A stretch of 40,556 bases of DNA, from the NCBI RefSeq assembly GCF_003417065.2, contig NZ_QVLT01000038.1:1-40556 (forward strand). The letters run 5' to 3'. The notes beneath the pieces were generated by a model. The model was not told the origin of the DNA. It saw only the letters and a program-made list of their open reading frames with translations, and searched no databases. The stretch's first letter is position 1. Every line of letters starts with the position of its first letter. Positions 24,422-31,700 of the stretch are shown here, in pieces. Both the position numbers and the translations under genes were made by a program. The DNA is from Hymenobacter lapidiphilus (lineage in GTDB: Bacteria > Bacteroidota > Bacteroidia > Cytophagales > Hymenobacteraceae).

Positions 24422-25132
24422 ATGTCGTTTCTGAAAACCCTCTTTCACCAGAACAAATCCACGCTTACCGCCCTGGTGCTGCTCACGGTGCTGCCCATCA
24501 TCGGCGACAGTGTGCTAACGTGGACTCTGCACGAAAACCCGCACTGGCTTCAAAACCCCAGCCTGGGCCTGATGCTGCTCTACTTTGTGGTGGTTGCTGC
24601 CACCATGACTCTCTCGCTCACCCACACCACGGTAGTAGTCCTGATTACGGCCTTTTTCTTCGGCTGGGAAGGCTTTCCGGGAATGCTGCTGGCCTACATG
24701 CTGGCCGCTTACGGAGGCTACCTCATTGCTCATAACCTCGATAAGGGCAAGCTCATCCGGCTGCTGGAGCAGTTCCCGAAGGCCCACGCCGTAATGGGCG
24801 AAATGCGGGCCGACAGCTGGCGGCTGGTGCTGCTCACGCGCCTTTCGCCGGTGCTGCCCTTCGCCATGATTACCTTTATTCTGACCGTGATGGGCGTGCC
24901 GAAGCAGCAGTTCCTGACGGCTTCGGTTATCGGCATGCTGCCCCGCACGTTGTTCTTCTACTGGCTCGGCACCAAAGCCCAGGATGTGCTGCTGCTCATT
25001 CAGAACCCCGATACGGGCACGGCCGGCAAGGTACTCGTGGCGGTGCTACTGGCTGTGTCGGCTTTCGGGCTGTACTTCGTGTTCACCCGGGCCCTGAAGC
25101 GCAGTTTGAAGCAGAGCGAAACATTGGAATAA
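24422..25132 (+). CDS. TVP38/TMEM64 (DedA-like) membrane protein
   Basis: 236-residue polytopic membrane protein from ATG 24422. Hydrophobic segments cover about residues 16-30, 48-68, 72-95, 155-180 and 205-225. The SNARE-associated/TVP38 core is suggested by the glycine motif FFFGWEGFPGMLLAYMLAAYGG and by LLTRLSPVLPFAMITFILTVMGV followed by GMLPRTLFFYWLG. Members of the DedA superfamily include lipid scramblases or flippases, but no specific function is assigned to this protein. It is divergent from metB and followed by a terminator before tRNA-Arg. Confidence 0.85.
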   Translation: MSFLKTLFHQNKSTLTALVLLTVLPIIGDSVLTWTLHENPHWLQNPSLGLMLLYFVVVAATMTLSLTHTTVVVLITAFFFGWEGFPGMLLAYMLAAYGGYLIAHNLDKGKLIRLLEQFPKAHAVMGEMRADSWRLVLLTRLSPVLPFAMITFILTVMGVPKQQFLTASVIGMLPRTLFFYWLGTKAQDVLLLIQNPDTGTAGKVLVAVLLAVSAFGLYFVFTRALKRSLKQSETLE

Positions 25133-25140
25133 AAAAAATC

Positions 25141-25184
25141 CGGCTGTCATTCAGCCGCTTGCAGGCTGGCAGCACTCTTTTTTT
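25141..25184 (+). terminator. Terminator of the TVP38-like gene
   Basis: A compound hairpin (CGGCTG/CAGCCG at 25141-25157, or a longer GCTG..CAGC pairing to 25173) is followed by TCTTTTTTT at 25176-25184. Confidence 0.65.
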
Positions 25185-25193
25185 GCCTTCCGG

Positions 25194-25226
25194 TTTGCGC
25201 CACCCCGATTTTAGCTGCTATCTTTG
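25194..25226 (+). promoter_or_regulatory. Promoter of tRNA-Arg
   Basis: TTTG (25194-25197), 21 bases, then TATCTTTG (25219-25226): the best full match to the Bacteroidota consensus in the window, placed about 40 bases before the mature tRNA. Confidence 0.75.
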
Positions 25227-25268
25227 CACAACCAAAACGGATAAACGCATCCGCACTACGGTAAACAG

Positions 25269-25342
25269 GGTTGTGTAGCTCAACTGGATAGAGCATCTGA
25301 CTACGAATCAGAAGGTTTAAGGTTCGACTCCTTACACGACCA
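25269..25342 (+). tRNA. tRNA-Arg (anticodon ACG)
   Basis: Full cloverleaf: acceptor GGTTGTG pairs with CACGACC (one G-U), D arm with AGCTCAACTGGATAGAGC, anticodon stem TCTGA/TCAGA with loop CTACGAA (anticodon ACG, read as ICG after A34 deamination, decodes CGN), and T arm TAAGG/CCTTA with loop TTCGACT. Discriminator A, no encoded CCA. It has its own promoter and terminator. Confidence 0.97.
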
Positions 25343-25346
25343 CTAA

Positions 25347-25381
25347 AAACGCCCTCAGCATCACGCTGAGGGCGTTTTTTT
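25347..25381 (+). terminator. Terminator of tRNA-Arg
   Basis: AAACGCCCTCAGC (25347-25359) and GCTGAGGGCGTTT (25365-25377) form a perfect stem followed by T to 25381. Confidence 0.9.
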
Positions 25382-25512
25382 GTTTATCAGCACGCCCTGT
25401 CTCCTGTCGCAGTACCAGAGCCTTTGGCGGCGGCGGGCTATAAGCCGAAGCAGTCTGGGGCCGGATGGTGGATACTTGGCTGTTGCGATAGGCATTAGGC
25501 GGGCAGGCTGCG

Positions 25513-25520
25513 TATCTTTG
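25513..25520 (+). promoter_or_regulatory. -7 box upstream of the ferredoxin reductase gene
   Basis: TATCTTTG is a perfect -7 match 118 bases before ATG 25638, implying a leader of about 110 nt. A degenerate second box (TATCTTTC, 25621-25628) sits just before the gene. Confidence 0.45.
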
Positions 25521-25637
25521 CGGCCGCGTAGCGCCTGGCCCCGGCAGTTACCGGCCCTTTCGGCCAACGATTTGACCGGTTTTGTTGTTACGCATACGGC
25601 CCTAGTGGGGCCGTGTAGTTTATCTTTCGCTTACTCC

Positions 25638-26654
25638 ATGACCAATTCCATTTCGACCGATATCTGCATTATCGGGGCTGGCCCGGTGGGGCTGTTTGCC
25701 GTATTTGAGGCCGGGCTGTTGAAGCTCCGCTGCCACGTAGTCGACGCCCTACCGCAGGTGGGCGGGCAGCTGTCGGAAATCTACCCCAAGAAGCCGATTT
25801 ACGATATTCCGGGCTTTCCCGAGATACTAGCCGGCGACCTGGTAACGAACCTGATGCGCCAGATTGAGCCTTTCCACCCCACGTTCACGCTCGGCGAGCG
25901 GGTGGAGGAATTCCGCAAGCTCGACGACGGCTCGTTTGAACTGGTAACCACCGACGGCACCCAGATCAGCTGCAAAGCCGTGGCCATTGCCGGTGGCTTG
26001 GGGTCGTTTGAGCCCCGCAAGCCCGCCATCGAAGACCTGACCACTTTCGAAAACGGCAAGGGCGTGCACTACATGGTGCGCGACCCCGAAACGTTCCGCG
26101 ACCAGCGGCTGGTAATTGCCGGCGGCGGCGACTCGGCCCTCGACTGGACGATTTTCCTGGCCAACGTGGCCAAGGAAGTGACGCTGGTCCACCGCGGCAC
26201 TACGTTCCGCGGGGCCGCCGACTCGGCCGAAAAAGTGCAGAAGCTGCACGAGGCCGGCAAGGTGAATCTGGTGCTCAGCAGCAACGTAACGCATGTGCAC
26301 GGCAACGGCCGCCTCAATGGCGTTACCATTACGGCCAACGGCGGCGAGGCCCGGCAGCTGGAAGCCGACTCGTTTATTCCGCTCTTCGGCCTCACGCCCA
26401 AGCTCGGCCCAATCGGCGAGTGGGGCTTGGGCATCGACGACAACGCGGTGGAAGTGAACACCGTCGACTACTCGACCTCCGTGCCCGGCATCTTCGCCAT
26501 CGGCGACATCAACACCTACCCCGGCAAGCTGAAACTGATTCTGTGCGGCTTCCACGAGGCCGCCCTCATGTGCCAGGGCGCCTTCAAGTACATTTATCCC
26601 GACAAAAAATACACCCTCAAGTACACCACGGTGAACGGGGTACCTACTCTTTAG
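25638..26654 (+). CDS. Thioredoxin reductase-like ferredoxin-NADP+ reductase
   Basis: 338-residue FAD/NAD(P)-binding flavoenzyme from ATG 25638. The N-terminal FAD motif is CIIGAGPVGLFAVFEAG, the second nucleotide motif is VIAGGGDSALDWTIFLA, and the C-terminal FAD motif is GIFAIGDINTYPGKLKLIL. The CxxC redox pair of true thioredoxin reductases is absent in the NADPH domain, so it fits the YumC/FNR type (EC 1.18.1.2). The ferredoxin gene that follows, only 109 bases downstream in the same direction, supports that assignment: the pair would move electrons between NADPH and a 2Fe-2S ferredoxin. Its stop codon lies at the start of a heptamer repeat element. Confidence 0.9.
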   Translation: MTNSISTDICIIGAGPVGLFAVFEAGLLKLRCHVVDALPQVGGQLSEIYPKKPIYDIPGFPEILAGDLVTNLMRQIEPFHPTFTLGERVEEFRKLDDGSFELVTTDGTQISCKAVAIAGGLGSFEPRKPAIEDLTTFENGKGVHYMVRDPETFRDQRLVIAGGGDSALDWTIFLANVAKEVTLVHRGTTFRGAADSAEKVQKLHEAGKVNLVLSSNVTHVHGNGRLNGVTITANGGEARQLEADSFIPLFGLTPKLGPIGEWGLGIDDNAVEVNTVDYSTSVPGIFAIGDINTYPGKLKLILCGFHEAALMCQGAFKYIYPDKKYTLKYTTVNGVPTL

Positions 26655-26754
26655 AAGATAGGAGTCAGGAGCTAGAAGGTAGAATCTGGGGCGGCTTTGT
26701 CAATCAGCCCGACTCATTTTCCTTCTAGCTCCTAGCTCCTAGCTCCTAACTTCT
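26653..26754. repeat. Inverted heptamer-repeat element between reductase and ferredoxin genes
   Basis: Left arm: five tandem heptamers of AGGAGCT type (AGAAGAT, AGGAGTC, AGGAGCT, AGAAGGT, AGAATCT) from 26653. Right arm: CTTCTAG, CTCCTAG, CTCCTAG, CTCCTAA, then CTTCT, 26722-26754. The arms are complementary and can form a long hairpin around a 34-base centre. Confidence 0.75.
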
Positions 26755-26763
26755 CAAAAAACA

Positions 26764-27090
26764 ATGACCGACGATGTACGGGTGTACGTGGAGGAGTCTC
26801 CCGGGCACCGCCACGAAATTGTAGCCCCCACCGATATGGGGCTGAGCCTGATGGAAATCATGAAGGCCGACGGCTACGACATTCAGGCTACCTGCGGCGG
26901 CATGGCGCTGTGCGGCACCTGCCACATGGAGGTGCTGGCCGGCCCCGAGCTGCCGGAACCTTCCGACGACGAGCTGGCCATGCTCGAAAGCCTGCCCGTG
27001 ATGACGCAGGGCAGCCGCCTCTCGTGCCAGATTCGCCTCAACCCGCGCATTGATGGGCTGGTGGTGCGCCTGATGCCTCAGGAAGCCTGA
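26764..27090 (+). CDS. 2Fe-2S ferredoxin
   Basis: 108-residue cytoplasmic electron carrier. The cluster ligands are in ATCGGMALCGTCHMEV (CX5CX2C) with the fourth Cys in SRLSCQIRL, the adrenodoxin/vertebrate-type pattern rather than the plant CX4CX2C. It follows the ferredoxin-NADP reductase gene and is probably its partner, feeding an unidentified oxygenase or reductase. The acidic, Asp/Glu-rich surface (LPEPSDDELAML) fits reductase docking. A terminator follows directly. Confidence 0.94.
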   Translation: MTDDVRVYVEESPGHRHEIVAPTDMGLSLMEIMKADGYDIQATCGGMALCGTCHMEVLAGPELPEPSDDELAMLESLPVMTQGSRLSCQIRLNPRIDGLVVRLMPQEA

Positions 27091-27108
27091 ACAGTCGATA
27101 TAGCAGTG

Positions 27109-27136
27109 AAAAGCCGGCCCAGGGGTCGGCTTTTTT
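27109..27136 (+). terminator. Terminator of the reductase/ferredoxin operon
   Basis: AAAAGCCG pairs with CGGCTTTT around CCC/GGG pairs, with a run of six T to 27136, 19 bases after the ferredoxin stop. Confidence 0.85.
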
Positions 27137-27230
27137 GTTTGAGGAGACTACACTGCGGGGGCGGGGGAATCGTTAGAAGCAAACGTCCGATACCGGACCT
27201 GCTTTCTTGCCGTCCTTACTACCGCAGCCA

Positions 27231-28097
27231 ATGGGTTTTTATCTCTACCGAATAGCCGGCGGCCTGCTGGTTGGGCTGTTGCCGCTGGCAGGTGCCTTGG
27301 CCCAACCGCGGCTCCAGTTGAGTTTAAACGTCGGGCCAGCTTTCTCGCTGACTACTATGGAGCGTTCCGCTGGTACGCCCCGCGCGTTTCGGGCTGGCAA
27401 CACGCTCGGGCTCACGGGCGAGTTACGGCTGGCCTGGCCGCTTGCCCCACAATGGGCGCTCGAAACCATGATGGGACTTACTGAATTGCAGCCGGGCATT
27501 AAGTACAAGCTGCGCGATGGCAGCCGGTCTTCGGGAATAGGACCGGGGCCGCTGCTGCAAACCGGCCTAGCCCTGCGCCGCCCCGAACTGCTGACGTTCG
27601 GCCCCCGCCTCAGCCTCGACGCGACCCTAGGGGCCGCGGTGGCCTGGCTGACCCGCTCCTACCCCACCGACCGCTTGAACGAACTCAACCCGGGCCAGCG
27701 CCAGCCCGCGCCGGGCCGGCCGGTGGTAGTATATGATAGCCGCCAGCGGCACCGTAGCACTTGGCTGCTGAGCGGCGACGTGCGGTTGCGCTACGCACTC
27801 ACCCCCAGCCACAACCTGCTGCTCAGCATGACTTACACGCAGGGGCTACGGCCCTTGGTTGAGTCTCGTACCCAGCGTCTGAGTTACTTAGACGCTAACG
27901 GCACGCCGCAGGAAGGCGGTTTCGTGCTGCGCGACCGAGGGTCGCGGGCGGCCCTGCAGCTGGGCTATGGCTGGCTGCTAGGCCGGGCCGAGGAGCGGGC
28001 CACGGTTCGCACGCCCCGCTACGGCCGCGCCCCCGCGCTGCCTGAAGAGCCCGCCGAAGACGAAACGCCCACTTTTTCGGAGCCGCCCACCGAGTAG
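27231..28097 (+). CDS. Exported beta-barrel-like protein of unknown function
   Basis: 288 residues from ATG 27231 (MGFYLYRIAGGLLVGLLPLAG, cleavage near ALAQ); an upstream ATG at 27207 is less likely because it precedes the basic end of the signal. The mature part alternates polar and hydrophobic residues in short strands (LQLSLNVGPAFSL, TGELRLAWPLAP, GDVRLRYALTPSHNLLLSMT, ALQLGYGWLLG), as in small outer-membrane beta-barrels of Bacteroidota. The C-terminal tail after the last strand is Pro/Glu-rich and acidic. No family is certain. It is monocistronic with its own terminator. Confidence 0.7.
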   Translation: MGFYLYRIAGGLLVGLLPLAGALAQPRLQLSLNVGPAFSLTTMERSAGTPRAFRAGNTLGLTGELRLAWPLAPQWALETMMGLTELQPGIKYKLRDGSRSSGIGPGPLLQTGLALRRPELLTFGPRLSLDATLGAAVAWLTRSYPTDRLNELNPGQRQPAPGRPVVVYDSRQRHRSTWLLSGDVRLRYALTPSHNLLLSMTYTQGLRPLVESRTQRLSYLDANGTPQEGGFVLRDRGSRAALQLGYGWLLGRAEERATVRTPRYGRAPALPEEPAEDETPTFSEPPTE

Positions 28098-28124
28098 CCC
28101 GAAGCTACTCATCTGCGTTATACG

Positions 28125-28164
28125 CAACGCGCCGCCCGGCAATAGCCGGGCGCGCGTTGGTTTT
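28125..28164 (+). terminator. Terminator of the beta-barrel-like gene
   Basis: CAACGCGC(C)GCCCGGC (28125-28140) pairs with GCCGGGCGCGCGTTG (28145-28159) with one bulge, followed by GTTTT to 28164. Confidence 0.7.
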
Positions 28165-28182
28165 GGTAGGAACCGACTAGGT

Positions 28183-28542
28183 TTAGCGGCGGCCAGTTTT
28201 GTGCTTGACAACTTTTTTGCGCTCTTCAGTCGGCGCGGGTACCGATACTGGCGGGGCGTTTTTTTCAGCTTCCACCTGTGCTGCTGAGCGGGCCGCTTTG
28301 GCAACGGCCTCCACCGCGGCTTCGGCGGCGCGGGCCTTCTCTTCTACGGCCTCGATGGCGGCGGCGCGCTTGCGGCGAGTGGGCATCAGAAAGTCGCGCT
28401 CGGCGCGCTCCTGAGCCGATAATTCTTCTTCGCCAGGCAGGCTGGTGGGAATAATCGTGACGGCCGTTTTGGCATCGTCCTGGGCCCAGGCGGGGGCGCT
28501 GCCGAGTAGCAGCGCGGAGAGTAGCACAAGTAATTTACGCAT
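28183..28542 (-). CDS. Small exported Ala/Glu-rich helical protein
   Basis: 119 residues from ATG 28542. The signal peptide MRKLLVLLSALLLGSAPAWA ends in AWAQ. Residues about 35-95 are Ala/Glu/Lys/Arg-rich and predicted to be a single long helix or coiled coil (ERAERDFLMPTRRKRAAA, AIEAVEEKARAAEAAVEA), followed by a Pro/Val stretch and a strongly basic tail (ERKKVVKHKTGRR). The basic tail could contact peptidoglycan or lipid phosphates. Function unknown. It has a good Bacteroidota promoter. Confidence 0.7.
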   Translation of the reverse strand: MRKLLVLLSALLLGSAPAWAQDDAKTAVTIIPTSLPGEEELSAQERAERDFLMPTRRKRAAAIEAVEEKARAAEAAVEAVAKAARSAAQVEAEKNAPPVSVPAPTEERKKVVKHKTGRR

Positions 28543-28577
28543 CAACTTTTCCTTTCTTTCCTTCAGTAAACGAGGGG

Positions 28578-28608
28578 CAAAGGTACGGCGTCAGGTCGCC
28601 AAACTCAA
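28578..28608 (-). promoter_or_regulatory. Promoter of the small helical protein gene
   Basis: Minus-strand TTG (complement of 28606-28608), 20 bases, then TACCTTTG (complement of 28578-28585), a perfect -7 box. Confidence 0.65.
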
Positions 28609-28763
28609 CCCCAATCCTTGAATTCAGGTCATAATCAGGCCTATAAGGCTGTGAGTGGCGAAAAAACCAATCAAAGGCAATGCCCAACCAGCCTGTGAAA
28701 CAGCCGGTTTCCGGAAGCCTCGCCGGCTGGCAGCAACGCTCCCGACAAGACTTCCGGCCCACG

Positions 28764-31700
28764 CTATTTCTGCTCCGCGATGCTTACCCGGGTACCGGCC
28801 GAATGAGTGGTGAACTCGGGGGCGTAGAGGCACTGCAGTTGCGAGAGGCCGCCGCTGAAATTGCCGGCCTGCGCCGCCCGCAGGCGGTACTCGAAGGTGT
28901 GGGTACCCTTGGGGAAATAGCTGATGAAAAAGTTGGTAGCCGCGTCGCGGGGGCTCTCGTAGTAGCCTAAGCCGCCTTGGTAGCGGTAGCCGCTGGTCTG
29001 GCCGATGAGCTCAAGGCCGGCGGCGCGCTGGTCCTTGAGATGCACATATTCCAGGTCGCGGTCGGCGCGCAGCACCAGGCGCACCACCAGCACGTCGCCG
29101 ACGCGCAACGGGGCCGTGGCCGTGAGCGGTTCCAGCACCGGGCCGGCGGCAGTGCGCTGCTCGCGGTAGAGGCGGCGCTCTAGTTGCAGGCCGGTGGCGG
29201 CGGGCGTTATCTTATCGAGCTGCTCGAAATACTGCCAGTAGAGCGCCCCCCAGGCCACGCCGGCATCGGGCTTGCGCACCGTTACGCGGCCCTGGGCGGG
29301 CCTGATTTCGGCAGCCGGCCAGGTGATTTTGTAGTAGCCGGTGCCGGCCTGCTGGCTGGTGGGTTGGGCGGGCTGCCCGCCTACCGTTACTGTGAGCGGC
29401 TCGGTGGCGGGTTTCAGCCAGTCGGAGCCGCGCAGCAGCAGGGCGTAGCAGGCGTCGGCGGTGGCGCGGGTGCTGGCCCAGTTCTGCACCTGCTTCTGCT
29501 TGAGCAGCCAGAGCTTCATTTCATCCACCGATTTCTGGTCGTTTTTGATTTCGTCGTAGGCTTCGATGAGCGTGGCCTGGGTTTCGGTGGGGGCCTCGCG
29601 CCAATAATAGCCGGCGCGCACGTCTTTCCAGTACATCCCCAGCTCGTCGCTGTGCAGGGCGTTTTCGCTGAGCGCGGTCATCATCTGGCCCACGGCAGCG
29701 GGCTGCGCTTTGGCGCGGTGCAGGGCCAGGGCCGTCTGGGCCTGCAGGTAGCGGGTGCGGCCGGACCAGTAAGTGGCGGCCTGCTGCTGATAGTAGCTCT
29801 GCGCCGATTGGGCCGCCTTGGGCACGGCCGGTGCCGGCCAGAAGCTGCGGGCGTACAGGGCCTGAATCTGCAAATCGTTTAGGTTATCAGCCTTCAAATC
29901 GACCTTGGGCTGCTTGCGCAGGCGGGCGTAATCCTGCTGCAATTCGCCATCGAGATACGCCAGCGCGTTTTGCAGCAGCGGCCGGGCCTGCTCGTCTTTC
30001 AGGACATCGAAAGCGCCCAGGCGCTGCAGCTTGCCAAAACCAGCCACGATGAGCTGGGTGATGTAGCGGTCGGCGGGCATCTTTTCAAACCACGGAAACG
30101 AACCGTCGGGTAGCTGTTGCTGGCGCAGCTTGGCCAGAGCGCGGGCGGTTTCGGCTTTCAGGCGGGGCTCGTCGAACAGCTCGGCCAGGCGGCGCATGCG
30201 CTCGGTTTCGCTCTGGGCATCGCGCACCCAGGGCGTCTCCTGGAGCAGCAGGTTTTTCAGTTCCGGGTTCTGCTCCAGCTTACTGCTAAGGGCTGCTTTG
30301 TCGCCGGCCTGGGCGGCGCGCTGCCACTCGGCCAGCGTGGTTTTCAGGGCCGGATTGCTGGTCAGGATTTTGGCGGCCAGCAGGTTGGCGTAGAGGCGGC
30401 TGAAAACCTGCTCGGAGCACTCGTAGGGGTACTCCATCAGGTAGGGCAGCGCCTGCACGGCGTACCAGGCCGGGTTGGGCGTCATTTCCAGTGTGAGCGA
30501 ATAGTTGCGCCGGGTAGCCGACGTAGTGCTGGTCAGCTTCTTCAGCTCGAACTCGCGCGTAGCCGGCCCCACAATGGGCAGCGGCAGGCTCTCGGTTACC
30601 AGCAGCCGGTTGGGCAGCACCGGCAGCGTGTTCTGCTCGCCATCTTCAACAGTTGTTAGTTGTTGTTTATCAGTTGTCGGGCCGTTTTTGCGGCGCTGGC
30701 GCTTCTGCTTGCCTGACAACTGCTCACTGACAACCGACAACCCTGCCTTCGCCACCACCTTATAGGTTACGGCCTCCAGGGGCAGCTGGCCCTCGGCCGT
30801 TTCGGGCAGGGTGATGCTCCAACTGAGGGCTTGGCTCTGATTGCCCTTCAGGTCGAAGGCGAGCTGGGCCGGGCTTTGCAACAGGCGGGCCTCCAGAGGC
30901 TGCTGGGTTCGGGCATCGAGCAGGAAAAGCTGGGCGGTACCGGCCAAAGCCTCATCGGTGAGGTTGCTGAGTTTGGCTTGGAAGATGAGCTGGTCGCCCT
31001 CGCGGAAGAAGCGCGGGGCGTTGGCCGTTACCTGCAGCTTCTTCTGGGTTACTAGCTCGCGGCGCAGCTGGCCGGTGCGCAACTGCCGGTCGTGGGCCAG
31101 CATAAGCAGCTGCCAACGCGTTACGGCCTCGGGCATCTGGAATTCGAGCACGGTTTCGCCTTGGGCGTTAGTGCGCAATTCGGGTAGCCAGAAGGCCGTT
31201 TCGCGGAAATCGGTGCGGGCCTGCACGTTGCTCAGGTCAGGCTGGAGGGATTTCTGAGTTGTCTCAGGACCGGACCCTGCTATCTGAACCCCGGCTGCTT
31301 TGCCAGCAAGAGCCTGGGACATTGGCGCAGACGCCGCCATATCCGCCGACGATGCATTACCCGTAACGACTACTTCACTCAGTTGCTTACTATCGGCTTC
31401 CATCGCCACATTCATTTGGAGCGTTCCTCTACTGCGCTGCGTGATAACATCCTCCCCCAAATAGCCCCACATATTGAGATGGGGATAATTCACCTCACCA
31501 GGTGAGTCGGTGGATGGCTGAGTATCGAATAGCCCCTGCCCTTCCGTTGTATCAAAACGGCCCTGCCAGGCCAGCGTTGGCTGGAAGTATTGCCGGGGAA
31601 AGGCCAGCGGCTGAAAATCGTGGGGGCGGAATACGTCGAGCGACTGGTCGTAGAGCGTGGCCAGCAGCTCGGCATCGGCTGATTTGCCATCAGTTTGCCT

